DNA of 64,000 nt from Gaoshiqia sp050178015. Lineage in GTDB: Bacteria; Bacteroidota; Bacteroidia; Bacteroidales; Prolixibacteraceae. The notes below the pieces were generated by a model that saw nothing but the letters and a program-made list of their open reading frames with translations, was not told where the DNA came from and searched no databases. Both the position numbers and the translations under genes were made by a program. Of the stretch, positions 17,342 through 26,097 are shown piece after piece (the stretch's first letter is position 1; each line of letters begins with the position of its first letter). Location of the stretch: NCBI GenBank assembly GCA_050178015.1, contig JBFXGM010000005.1:62001-126000 (forward strand), written 5' to 3'.

Positions 17342-18730
17342 ATGAAGAAGAAAATTTTATACCTATTCGCCATTTTCCTGATCAGTCAGCTGACAGTGTG
17401 GGCACAAGCTGCTCAGGAGCCTGTTCCTGAAACAGCCGTGGCTGGTCATGCCCGGGAAGCCGAGACGACCAACGTTGGCGAAAAAGCGACTTCGGTAAGT
17501 CAGGGGACGGCCATGTCAATCGTTGAGAAATACGTTGAGCAAAAAGCCGATAAAATTCCTCACCGCTCCTTCTGGTCGGAACGTTGCAATGAGTTACACC
17601 AGCTGTTACTGGCAGCCAGCGAGCGTGTTTTCTCTCCGAAAACCCATGAATTTTTAGCGTATGTCCTGGGGGTGGTGTTTGATATACCCGTGTTAATTCT
17701 GTTGATTTTTCTGAGTCTGACCTTTATCCTGAATATCATCCTGGTAGCGTTATTCCTGTTAATTACCACTTTCTACAAAAGTGGCCGTGAACTTTACCGG
17801 AAAAAATTGAATGAGCAATTAGAGCAGTTGCTTACGGATTACCTGTTCTACGATGTAGATGAAGAAGAAACCCTGCAAAAATTGAGAAAGGTGAATAGTC
17901 CATTGGGCAGAAATGTGCTGATTGATATGCTGTTCAATTATCAGCGGAACCTTTCGGGCGAATACCGCGACCGGATTCTGAACCTGTACAAACGACTGGA
18001 TTTGCAGAAGGTTTCGGAAAAACGCATCTCCTCATTTTATACCCACCGCCGGGTGCGTGGCATCCGCGAGCTTTCCAATATGTATCCATCGGGTGCGCGT
18101 GAGCTGATCCTGAAATACGTTCGCGACAAGAACGACCTTGTCCGCAGCGAAGCCCAGATTGCATATGCTTATCTGGACAAAGAGGCCGCTTTTGATTTTC
18201 TGGACGATTTGAAAAGCCCGTTGTCTAAGTGGGTTCAGTTGAACATTCTGAACTATGTGAAATTACATGAAAAGGAAGTTCCTTCGTTTGGAGCCTGGCT
18301 TCATTCGCCCAACAAGGACGTGCAGGATTTTTCGGTGAGGATGATCAACTATTTTCAGCAAAACGAAAATGAGGAGCAACTGATAAAAATGCTGGACCAT
18401 CCGAATGCAGAAACACGTTCCTATATCTATCAGGCTATCCGTAGTTTGAATTTGTTTGAGGCGAAAGCAGAAATTAAAAAACGGTACGAACAGGAAGATT
18501 ACCAAAATAAAATTGAGATCCTGCAGGTACTGGAAGCTTTGGGCGATAAGTCGGACATCGACTTTTTGGCCGTAGTAGTTGCAGGTGACGATGTTCGGCT
18601 GAAGACTGAGGCCACGCGGGTCCTCTATCGCATGGGAGAAGCAGGAAAAGCCTTTCTGAAAGAATATAGCGAAGCAGAAGACATGAGCCTGAACAAATTT
18701 GTTGAACACATCAAAGACAAAAGAAACTAA
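17342..18730 (+). CDS. Membrane-anchored HEAT-repeat protein
   Basis: A signal peptide (residues 1-22) and a Pro/Ala/Glu-rich linker precede a strongly hydrophobic region (about 107-145). From about 155 to 460 come helical pairs of the HEAT type, with units such as LVRSEAQIAYAYLDKEAAFDFL and AETRSYIYQAIRSLNLFEAKAEI. The topology suggests a short periplasmic head and a large cytoplasmic solenoid that could bind the synthase or the receiver protein. It overlaps the GT2 gene by 1 bp. No enzymatic motif; it may replace the small accessory subunit of other synthase systems. Confidence 0.75.
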   Translation: MKKKILYLFAIFLISQLTVWAQAAQEPVPETAVAGHAREAETTNVGEKATSVSQGTAMSIVEKYVEQKADKIPHRSFWSERCNELHQLLLAASERVFSPKTHEFLAYVLGVVFDIPVLILLIFLSLTFILNIILVALFLLITTFYKSGRELYRKKLNEQLEQLLTDYLFYDVDEEETLQKLRKVNSPLGRNVLIDMLFNYQRNLSGEYRDRILNLYKRLDLQKVSEKRISSFYTHRRVRGIRELSNMYPSGARELILKYVRDKNDLVRSEAQIAYAYLDKEAAFDFLDDLKSPLSKWVQLNILNYVKLHEKEVPSFGAWLHSPNKDVQDFSVRMINYFQQNENEEQLIKMLDHPNAETRSYIYQAIRSLNLFEAKAEIKKRYEQEDYQNKIEILQVLEALGDKSDIDFLAVVVAGDDVRLKTEATRVLYRMGEAGKAFLKEYSEAEDMSLNKFVEHIKDKRN

Positions 18731-20178
18731 TGGATATCATCGCTAAAATCATATCGTTTTGGGTGGAGAGCTTTATTTTCTATTATGCGATTGCTATCTT
18801 TTTCGCATACACCATCCTGGCCGTAATTTCGGCGTTCGTCCTTCGCCGTTATTACTTGTCTGCCAAGGTAGCCGGGCAGGATGAGGTGCTTTCGTCGCCA
18901 TTCGCCCCTTCGATAACCATCCTGGCGCCTGCTTTTAATGAGGGGCTGAATATTGTTGAAAACATCAAAGCGCTGTTGGCCCTGTATTACACCAACTTTG
19001 AGGTGGTGGTAATTAATGACGGAAGCACCGATGATACGCTGCTGAAAACCATCGAAGCTTTCGACCTGGAAAAGGTACCTTATGTGATTGATGAGCGGAT
19101 ATTCTGTACGGAGATCAGGGGTATTTATAAGTCGAAAAAAAGGGCTTTAAACAACCTCACGGTCATCGACAAGGTGAATGGTGGAAAGGCCGATGCGTTA
19201 AACGCCGGTTTAAATGTGGCCCGCGGAAAATATTTCATTTCCATTGATGCGGACTCGATCATCGATCCGTATGCCTTACAAAAAATGGTGAAGCCCTTCC
19301 TGGAAGAAACAGATACCAAGGTAATTGCAACGGGCGGGGTAATCCGGATTGCCAATTCGTGTGAAATTCAGGACGGGCATTTGGTGAAAATCAACCTGCC
19401 CAAAAAGCCCTTGCCGCTGTTCCAGGTGCTCGAGTACAACCGTGCTTTTTTGATGGGGCGTCTGGCCTGGAGCCGCTTAAACGGGTTGTTGATTATCTCC
19501 GGGGCATTGGGGCTCTTCGACAAAGAAATTGTTATTGCCTGTGGCGGATATCACCGGTTTACAGTAGGCGAAGACATGGAGCTGGTGGTGCGGATGCGTA
19601 AGTACATGGCCGAAAATAAAAAGGATTACCGGGTGGAATATATTCCCGACCCGCTTTGCTGGACCGAAGCTCCCGGCAAATTGAAGGTGCTGGTGCGCCA
19701 GCGAAACCGCTGGACCCGCGGAACCATCGAAACCTTATTTTCGCACTGGAATATTTTCCTCAATCCGAAATACAAAACCATGGGCCTGGTGTCCCATCCT
19801 TTCTGGGTTTTGTTTGAATGGATGGCCCCGATTGTTGAAATATTTGGTATTGTATATTTTATTACCATTGCCCTGTTGGGGTATGCAAACTGGCCTTATT
19901 TTTTTATTACCCTCTTTTTTGTGTATTTCTTTTCGGTGTTTTTTACCAGCTATGCCATTCTTTTCGACCATATCGCTTTTTACCGGTATAAAAAGAAAAG
20001 CATGGTGCTGCGGCAGTTAGTTGCAGCTTTGTTTGAGCCGCTCCTGTTTCACCCCATTGTGCTTTACTCGGCCATCCGGGGGAACTTCGATTATTTTGTG
20101 CTGCGGAAGAGAAGCTGGGGAAATATGGCGCGCGTTGGATTGCGGAATATGGAGGAACGTAATAACCGGCCCAAATAA
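18730..20178 (+). CDS. Processive family-2 glycosyltransferase, inner-membrane polysaccharide synthase
   Basis: An N-terminal span (about 12-40), a GT2 catalytic domain (about 60-330) and a C-terminal group of spans (about 355-430). Motifs are APAFNEGLNI, the first Asp in VVINDGSTDDT, the DxD-type SIDADSIIDP, and RQRNRWTRG, matching the Q-x-x-R-W signature of processive synthases (cellulose, PNAG, hyaluronan type). It should polymerise a nucleotide sugar and push the chain into the periplasm. It is the last gene of the operon; the sugar cannot be told from sequence alone. Confidence 0.92.
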   Translation: MDIIAKIISFWVESFIFYYAIAIFFAYTILAVISAFVLRRYYLSAKVAGQDEVLSSPFAPSITILAPAFNEGLNIVENIKALLALYYTNFEVVVINDGSTDDTLLKTIEAFDLEKVPYVIDERIFCTEIRGIYKSKKRALNNLTVIDKVNGGKADALNAGLNVARGKYFISIDADSIIDPYALQKMVKPFLEETDTKVIATGGVIRIANSCEIQDGHLVKINLPKKPLPLFQVLEYNRAFLMGRLAWSRLNGLLIISGALGLFDKEIVIACGGYHRFTVGEDMELVVRMRKYMAENKKDYRVEYIPDPLCWTEAPGKLKVLVRQRNRWTRGTIETLFSHWNIFLNPKYKTMGLVSHPFWVLFEWMAPIVEIFGIVYFITIALLGYANWPYFFITLFFVYFFSVFFTSYAILFDHIAFYRYKKKSMVLRQLVAALFEPLLFHPIVLYSAIRGNFDYFVLRKRSWGNMARVGLRNMEERNNRPK

Positions 20179-20199
20179 CATGTAATATCATTCAAACTG

Positions 20200-20241
20200 A
20201 CAGCCCCATCCGAAAGAAAACCGGATGGGGCTGTTGTCTTT
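20200..20241 (+). terminator. Terminator of the GT2 operon
   Basis: Perfect 13-bp arms, acagccccatccg at 20200-20212 and its complement at 20222-20234, with a 9-nt A-rich loop and a T-rich tail. It lies between convergent genes. Confidence 0.85.
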
Positions 20242-20262
20242 TTGAGGTGATGGCAGGGTTTC

Positions 20263-22914
20263 TTACAGCTTGATCAATTGTTTGGTTACCCGCCTGTTGT
20301 TCAGCCCGAAGTTGAGGAAGAAGATTCCGGGTTGTTGGTCATTCAAATCGATGGTTTCGTTGTTTGACAAGGTGTTGATCTTCCGTACCAACATGCCGGT
20401 TGAATTGGTGATGGTGATATCGGAAATCTGTTGGTTGTCCGAAAAGTTGACCATATATCTTCCGGATGAAGGGTTGGGGTACACCGAAACACTGCTACTG
20501 GCCACCGGATTGTTGGCGGAAGTGCCATTCGTATTGATCTGGATAGTTGCCGTAACCAAGCGGCTGTATTTATCGCCGTCGGTTACATAGTACATAAATT
20601 GGTCGGTACCGCTGGCCGTTTCGTAAGGCTCGTAGGCAAACGACCCGTCGGGGTGCACAAACAGATTTCCCTGCATGGTGGTGTAGCCATTGGGAATCAC
20701 CACCTCCAGTGTTCCCCGGTCGTAGTCAAAATCGTTGGCCAGGAGGCCGTTACCATCGGTTGTTTCCAGGTATTCCCCAACATTCACCTGGTAGGTTTCG
20801 CAGTTGGCAATGGGCGCGCTGTTGAATTGCCCAAGTTGTTCTTTCAGGTAGTGTACCGACTGTTTTTCCCGTTCATATTGCGGGTTTTGGATGATGTCGA
20901 TCGCATCCCAGTTGTCCCAGCTGTAGCGGCTGGTCTGAAGTTTCTCCGTTTGGTACAGGACGGTTGCGGCAATTCCGGTGGATGTTTCGTCGCGGGTAAG
21001 GATGGTCAGTACATCGCCCACTTTCTCCGAAGTATAGTGAGTGACTTTTTTCTGCGACGGATCGCGGAAATTGATCAGGGTCCAGGGTAATTTGATCGTG
21101 ATGCTGTCAGAATTCCAGCTGACCGGCGACAGGAAACTGTACGGATCGCTGGCCGGGCTGATTTTTAACATCCCGATGTATTGAATGTCGTTTTTGGAAT
21201 AGTTTACCTTCCAGCACACCTCGTTCCAGGGCTCGCCATCTGTCACTGTCGAAATGATGGTGTCGTACCGGTCGAGCAGTTTGATGCCGTAAGTATCATA
21301 GGCCTTGGTCACAAAAAGTTGGGCCATGGAGTCGGCCAGGTTGATTTTCAGTGCAAATTCGGCACGGAGTGTTTCGCCGTTGTTCGTAATGCTTTCTCCG
21401 TTTGGCAAAATCGCTTCACCCATGTCAGACCCGTAGGTGTCCAGCGCAACCCAATAGTCTTCGCCAAAGGATTTATGCGTTTTAGTGAGTATGTCCAGGT
21501 TGAAATAGGTTGGATCGGCTGATGCTTTGATCTCCGAAATAGCGGATGAGGCATATTTCCCGACAGACGTTTTGGCTTTGGGGGCGGGGGAGAAGGTAAT
21601 GACCCCGAAATTTTGTTCCGGGTTTGTCAGGTTGTGCCACACAAATCTACGTTCGCTGTCCGACAACGGGTTGGTAATCCAGGCCTGCTTGAACCATTCA
21701 TCCAGCCACGAAAACTGCATGCCCCCGGCAAGCCCGGCAGTTTCCATATTTTCGAACATCCGAATCGTGTAGGTCCCCTTTTGTTTTTCAGTCACCCCTC
21801 CGTGGTGCATCTTGCTTTGCGCCAGATGGGCAATCCCCCAACTGGTAGGTACGCCAAACTCGGCAATTACGAGAGGGATGTTGTGGTAATGATCTTTTAA
21901 ATCGTATAAATAACCCAGGTAGCTGTTGGGGCCATAATCATCAGAGTAGGGGATATAATCCGGTTGGTCGGAAATAAATTCCGGGTAATACGGGTAGGCA
22001 TGGTACGAAACAAAAAAGCCTGCCTCTGCCTTCGAACCATCTACTTTGGAAAGGTCGATTGACTCCCGGTCTTCCACGCCATCGTACCGGTTGGTTTCGG
22101 TGGGGTGGGTGAGCGGGTCAAGGGTTGGCCAACTGGAAAAGCAAACCGGGCGTTGGGTGGCATACTGCGCGTATTCGTAAGCAACCGTTTTATCCATCCG
22201 CGCACAAACCCAAGCCTCGGCTGGAGTGCTGTTGCTGATTGACAAAAAATCGCCTGCGAATGAATTGACACCGCTGTTGTTCGTGTTGGTCACGGTAATT
22301 TCGCCCGGAAAAACTTCGCGCCCGATGATGTAGCCAATTACCCAAGGTGAAACATCAACGGTATAAGTGCCATATGCCTTTCCGTAACGGAACCCGATCG
22401 ATCTGTTGCCATGTACGCAATCAATCACTTCCTCAATTTCGGTGTTGAAAGCATTGGTTTGGTGGTACAAATCCAGGTCGGTTTCCTGTTCGTCGAGCCA
22501 GATTCCCTGAAACAGCAACAAGGGGCTCTCCGGGTGGGCTTCGTTATACTTGGCCAGCTCTTCGTAGAACCGGGGGAAGTGCAGCGTGTAAATACGCAAG
22601 TTGTTATACCCGATTGCTTTCATTTGGGCAAACCAGCGGGCATATTGTTCGCTGGTTGCAGCCAGTTCTCCCGGCAAGGTTCCCGGTACGGCAATCCCCA
22701 GGTTCATACCTTTCAGGAAAAGTTTGGTGTAATCTTTCCCGTCCCACACCGAAAAATAGTCCCCTTTGGCTTTAAACGGGATGAGGGTGTTTTCGGTACA
22801 CGTGCTTAGCTCGGCCAGGTCTGCTTCTTTGTGGTCAGGTGCAGCCGAAAAAGAGTGAAAGCCTGATAAAAGCAGGAATGCGAATTGGATAAGTAGAATT
22901 TTTCCCATGTTCAA
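20263..22914 (-). CDS. T9SS-secreted TIM-barrel protein, putative glycoside hydrolase
   Basis: An 883-residue protein with signal peptide (1-24). Residues about 45-410 look like a clan-A type TIM barrel: MKAIGYNNLRIYTLHFP early, a Glu at 200 (IIGREVFPG) and Glu352 at a strand end (PLVIAEFGVPTSWG), possible acid/base and nucleophile. A beta-rich region follows, then a cadherin-like domain (about 705-800, NDFDYDRGTLEV) and a T9SS sorting domain (SVYPNPSSGRY to the end, KQLIKL). It should be exported through T9SS and anchored or released. It faces the polysaccharide operon and may trim that polymer; family and substrate are uncertain. Confidence 0.8.
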   Translation of the reverse strand: MNMGKILLIQFAFLLLSGFHSFSAAPDHKEADLAELSTCTENTLIPFKAKGDYFSVWDGKDYTKLFLKGMNLGIAVPGTLPGELAATSEQYARWFAQMKAIGYNNLRIYTLHFPRFYEELAKYNEAHPESPLLLFQGIWLDEQETDLDLYHQTNAFNTEIEEVIDCVHGNRSIGFRYGKAYGTYTVDVSPWVIGYIIGREVFPGEITVTNTNNSGVNSFAGDFLSISNSTPAEAWVCARMDKTVAYEYAQYATQRPVCFSSWPTLDPLTHPTETNRYDGVEDRESIDLSKVDGSKAEAGFFVSYHAYPYYPEFISDQPDYIPYSDDYGPNSYLGYLYDLKDHYHNIPLVIAEFGVPTSWGIAHLAQSKMHHGGVTEKQKGTYTIRMFENMETAGLAGGMQFSWLDEWFKQAWITNPLSDSERRFVWHNLTNPEQNFGVITFSPAPKAKTSVGKYASSAISEIKASADPTYFNLDILTKTHKSFGEDYWVALDTYGSDMGEAILPNGESITNNGETLRAEFALKINLADSMAQLFVTKAYDTYGIKLLDRYDTIISTVTDGEPWNEVCWKVNYSKNDIQYIGMLKISPASDPYSFLSPVSWNSDSITIKLPWTLINFRDPSQKKVTHYTSEKVGDVLTILTRDETSTGIAATVLYQTEKLQTSRYSWDNWDAIDIIQNPQYEREKQSVHYLKEQLGQFNSAPIANCETYQVNVGEYLETTDGNGLLANDFDYDRGTLEVVIPNGYTTMQGNLFVHPDGSFAYEPYETASGTDQFMYYVTDGDKYSRLVTATIQINTNGTSANNPVASSSVSVYPNPSSGRYMVNFSDNQQISDITITNSTGMLVRKINTLSNNETIDLNDQQPGIFFLNFGLNNRRVTKQLIKL

Positions 22915-23126
22915 TTGTTTTTAAGTTTCTCTGTTTCGAAGGGTGTCATGGCGCCTGTAATTTAGCAAGCGATATTGGAATCAGCAATATACTCCTGTCA
23001 AGAAATGATTAATATGCATGACGGATGAGTATATTTACTTCTGACAGGCTTTCTTAAGCAATGTTAAACACGTTGGTTTTATTCGTATGCCGCTTGATAC
23101 GGCAACCAAAGTTAGCCTTAAAATTG

Positions 23127-23134
23127 TAACTTTG
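23127..23134 (+). promoter_or_regulatory. Candidate -7 box of the sigma-54 regulator operon
   Basis: TAACTTTG is an exact TAnnTTTG match, 24 bp before the start codon. No clear -33 TTG at the usual distance. Upstream, 22988-23050 holds inverted pairs (atatactc/gagtatat and cctgtca/tgacagg) that could be an operator. Confidence 0.45.
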
Positions 23135-23158
23135 CTGAATTAATTAGGATACCGAAAT

Positions 23159-24391
23159 ATGGACGTTCAGGAAATAAAACAACGGTTTGGTATTATTGGA
23201 AATGCTTTGGGGCTGAACCGCGCCATTGAAGTGGCCGTTCAGGTGGCGCCTACCGATTTGTCTGTTTTGATTAACGGCGAAAGTGGTACCGGGAAAGAAG
23301 TTTTTCCGCAAATCATCCATCAGTTTTCGACACGGAAACACGGCAAATATATTGCTGTAAACTGTGGCGCCATTCCCGAGGGAACAATCGATTCGGAACT
23401 GTTTGGCCACGAGAAGGGCGCTTTTACAGGCGCTTTGGCCGACCGGAAAGGATACTTTGAGGAAGCTGATGGCGGTACTATCTTTCTGGATGAAATTGGC
23501 GAGTTGCCCCTTTCGACCCAGGTGCGTTTGCTCCGGGTTTTGGAGGCCGGCGAATTTATCAAGGTGGGCTCATCGAAGGTGATGAAAACCAATGTGCGGG
23601 TGGTGGCCGCTACCAATGTGGACATTCCTCTTGCCATCGAAAACGGTAAGTTTCGCGAAGACTTGTATTACCGGCTCAACACGGTGCCCATCCGGGTGTT
23701 GCCGCTCAGGGATCGGCCCGAAGATATCTATCTGCTGTTCCGTAAGTTTGCCATGGATTTTGCCGAACGCTACCGCATGCCCCCGGTGCGCCTGGATGAG
23801 GAGGCCCGCCAGGTACTCGAACATTTCGGTTGGCCGGGCAATGTGCGGCAGTTGAAAAACATTACCGAGCAAATTTCGATCATCGAACAGGAACGCAACA
23901 TCACCGGGCCGGGCATGCGCAGCTATCTGCCCTCAGGTGGCAAGCCGCAGCTGCCCGCTTTATACCGGGGGGTCGATGAAAAAACCTTTTCCAACGAACG
24001 CGAGATCCTGTACCAGGTTTTGTTCGACATGAAAAAGGATATGAACGACCTGAAGAAGCTGGTGCTCGACTTGATGCACGAAGGAGCCAGTCCCGCTGAG
24101 TTTCATGCAGAAAATGCCCAGATCATCCGGAACCTGTATAGCAAAGAGCCAGCTCATTTTGTAGCAGAGCCTGCTCCGCAAAACCCGGTGCAGTTCGAAT
24201 CTGTTGACCGCGATGACATCCAGGATACCGAAGAGTTTGTGGAAGAGTCGCTTTCGCTGGAAGACAAAGAGATTGAATTAATAAAGAAAGCCTTGGAAAA
24301 ACACAAGGGAAAACGGAAATATGCCGCTCAGGAGCTGGGCATCTCGGAACGTACCCTTTACCGGAAAATTAAAGAATATGATATCGACTAA
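23159..24391 (+). CDS. Sigma-54 interacting AAA+ transcriptional regulator (Fis type)
   Basis: A 410-residue bacterial enhancer-binding protein without an N-terminal receiver. The Walker A is GESGTGKE, the sigma-54 contact loop is GAFTGA, Walker B is GGTIFLDEIGE, and the R-finger region is present (FREDLYYRLNTVP). The C-terminus is a Fis helix-turn-helix (YAAQELGISERTLYRKIKEY). A linker of about 100 residues separates them. It is fused by overlap to lptE and co-transcribed with secG, an arrangement common in Bacteroidota. Confidence 0.95.
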   Translation: MDVQEIKQRFGIIGNALGLNRAIEVAVQVAPTDLSVLINGESGTGKEVFPQIIHQFSTRKHGKYIAVNCGAIPEGTIDSELFGHEKGAFTGALADRKGYFEEADGGTIFLDEIGELPLSTQVRLLRVLEAGEFIKVGSSKVMKTNVRVVAATNVDIPLAIENGKFREDLYYRLNTVPIRVLPLRDRPEDIYLLFRKFAMDFAERYRMPPVRLDEEARQVLEHFGWPGNVRQLKNITEQISIIEQERNITGPGMRSYLPSGGKPQLPALYRGVDEKTFSNEREILYQVLFDMKKDMNDLKKLVLDLMHEGASPAEFHAENAQIIRNLYSKEPAHFVAEPAPQNPVQFESVDRDDIQDTEEFVEESLSLEDKEIELIKKALEKHKGKRKYAAQELGISERTLYRKIKEYDID

Positions 24392-24908
24392 ATCGTTCAG
24401 GAAAATTCTCCTTTATTCTATGCTGGCGCTGTGCTCGTTCCCACTCATACAGGGATGCCGGGTTTCGTACTCGTTTACCGGGGCGGCCATTTCCCCGGAG
24501 GTGCAGACATTCACCGTGTATTATTTTCCTAATCGGGCCCGGCTGGTGAATCCCAATCTGAGCCAGCAATTAACCGAGGCCTTGCAGGACAAGCTAACCC
24601 GTCAAACCTCGTTGGACATGCTCTCCGAAAGTGGCGACCTGGAGTTTGAAGGGCAAATTACCGGCTACGAAACCCGCCCGATGAATATCAAGGAAGGAGA
24701 CGTAGCTGCCCAAAACCGGTTGACTGTCACTATAAAAGTAAAGTACACCAACAATAAGAATCACGACGACGACTGGGAGAAATCATTCTCGGCTTATGAA
24801 GATTACAACAGCACACAATCGTTGAACGAAGTAGAGGATGCCCTGATGGAGGAAATATTGGTGAAGCTTACTGAAGATATTTTCAACGCGTCAATTGCAA
24901 ACTGGTAA
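24378..24908 (+). CDS. lptE: LptE-family LPS assembly lipoprotein
   Basis: ATG 24378 (MISTKSFRKILLYS) lies 14 bp inside the regulator gene and gives a good lipoprotein signal ending IQGC (lipobox). The mature part has VSYSFTGAAISPEVQTFTVYYF, a common start of Bacteroidota LptE, then alternating strands and helices, about 150 residues. LptE plugs the LptD barrel and delivers LPS to the outer surface. lptD itself is not in the window. Confidence 0.88.
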   Translation: MISTKSFRKILLYSMLALCSFPLIQGCRVSYSFTGAAISPEVQTFTVYYFPNRARLVNPNLSQQLTEALQDKLTRQTSLDMLSESGDLEFEGQITGYETRPMNIKEGDVAAQNRLTVTIKVKYTNNKNHDDDWEKSFSAYEDYNSTQSLNEVEDALMEEILVKLTEDIFNASIANW

Positions 24909-25504
24909 TGTTGTTTTCCGATTTCCATAACTACCTGCAACATCCCGAAGCCCTGGATGAAGACAGTTTACCGCTGTTGAAGTCGTTGGTGCAGCAGTAT
25001 CCGGCATTTCAAGCGGCCTGGATGTTGTTGCTGAAAAACCTGAAAACGCTGAACGACCCGGAGTTTGACGACTACCTGAAATTAGGGGCGATCCGGGTGG
25101 CCGACCGCCGCCGCTTGTATTATTTCCTGATGCAGGAAGGGCAATCCGGGGATACAGCTCAATCTGCGGACGAACTGGATTTTCTGTCGAAGGAATATCT
25201 GGCGACCGGAGCTTATCAGTTGAACCGCCATGAAGAACAGGAGGAATCGCTGGCTGATTTGGTGAAATCGTTCCGCAAAAAGCAGGTTGAAAAAGAAGCG
25301 CTTGAACCGGAGGCAAGCGAGAATGCAAATTTTGATAAAAAAGCTGAAAGCGAATTTGTTACCGAAACGCTGGCCAAAATCTACGCACGGCAGGGATTGT
25401 ATAAGCAGGCAATTTTGGCCTACGAAAAATTAAGTTTGAAATATCCGGAAAAAAATACTTACTTTGCCGGTCAAATTGAAGAAATAAAAAGATTAATGAA
25501 CTAA
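24908..25504 (+). CDS. Helical TPR-like protein of unknown function
   Basis: A 198-residue, acidic, helix-rich soluble protein with no signal peptide. Residues about 1-75 (QHPEALDEDSLPLLKSLVQQ) form helical pairs, and the C-terminal 50 residues (ETLAKIYARQGLYKQAILAYEKLSLKYPEKNTYF) form a TPR-type unit. Start ATG overlaps the lptE stop by one base (TAATG). It is regularly found between lptE and secG in this phylum, but its job is unknown; a scaffold role is a guess. Confidence 0.75.
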   Translation: MLFSDFHNYLQHPEALDEDSLPLLKSLVQQYPAFQAAWMLLLKNLKTLNDPEFDDYLKLGAIRVADRRRLYYFLMQEGQSGDTAQSADELDFLSKEYLATGAYQLNRHEEQEESLADLVKSFRKKQVEKEALEPEASENANFDKKAESEFVTETLAKIYARQGLYKQAILAYEKLSLKYPEKNTYFAGQIEEIKRLMN

Positions 25505-25517
25505 ATAAACGTAAATC

Positions 25518-25874
25518 ATGTACACGCTGATCACGGTTTTAATTTTCATCACTTGCGTCCTTTTGATTCTGATTGTATTGGTACAAAATTCGAAAGGTGG
25601 CGGTTTAGCAAGCAACTTTCAATCATCCAACCAGATTATGGGGGTTCGTAAAACCACCGATTTTCTGGAAAAAGCAACTTGGTTTTTGGCTGGGGCCTTA
25701 TTGTTCCTGTCGGTTGCCGGAAGCGCTTTTATCCCGCGTACCGCTGAGCAGATCAATCAATCGTCGATGAAGAACCAGATTGAGAATGCAGTTGATCCGA
25801 ATGCAGTGCCAAATTTCCCGACTACCGTTCCGGAAACTCAGGATGCAGCTCAGGAAGAAACGCCTGCTGAATAA
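25518..25874 (+). CDS. secG: Preprotein translocase subunit SecG
   Basis: Two membrane spans (about 3-23 and 55-75) separated by the conserved cytoplasmic loop QNSKGGGLASNF, the signature of SecG, which helps the SecA-driven SecYEG channel cycle. The C-terminal 40 residues are an acidic Gln/Pro/Thr-rich tail, common in Bacteroidota members and longer than in E. coli SecG. Last gene of the sigma-54 regulator-lptE operon. Confidence 0.95.
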   Translation: MYTLITVLIFITCVLLILIVLVQNSKGGGLASNFQSSNQIMGVRKTTDFLEKATWFLAGALLFLSVAGSAFIPRTAEQINQSSMKNQIENAVDPNAVPNFPTTVPETQDAAQEETPAE

Positions 25875-25896
25875 GCACAAACAACGCTTAATATAT

Positions 25897-25932
25897 AAAA
25901 AGCTTGTTTCCACCCGGGAACAAGCTTTTTTT
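25897..25932 (+). terminator. Terminator after secG
   Basis: 12-bp perfect arms (aaaaagcttgtt at 25897 and its complement at 25919-25930) with a 10-nt loop and T run. Confidence 0.85.
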
Positions 25933-26097
25933 ATGTCCCCAAGTGCCGGTTTCCGACAGCGATTCATTTGGGCGAAAGCCTGCCACACATAATTCCAGCC
26001 ATTCTAAATACACCCGGGCCGAAAACATTCAACGCGAGTGCGTGTTACAATCTCCACAAGGGTAATTTTTTCCCTTTTTACTCAGATTATTAGAAGA

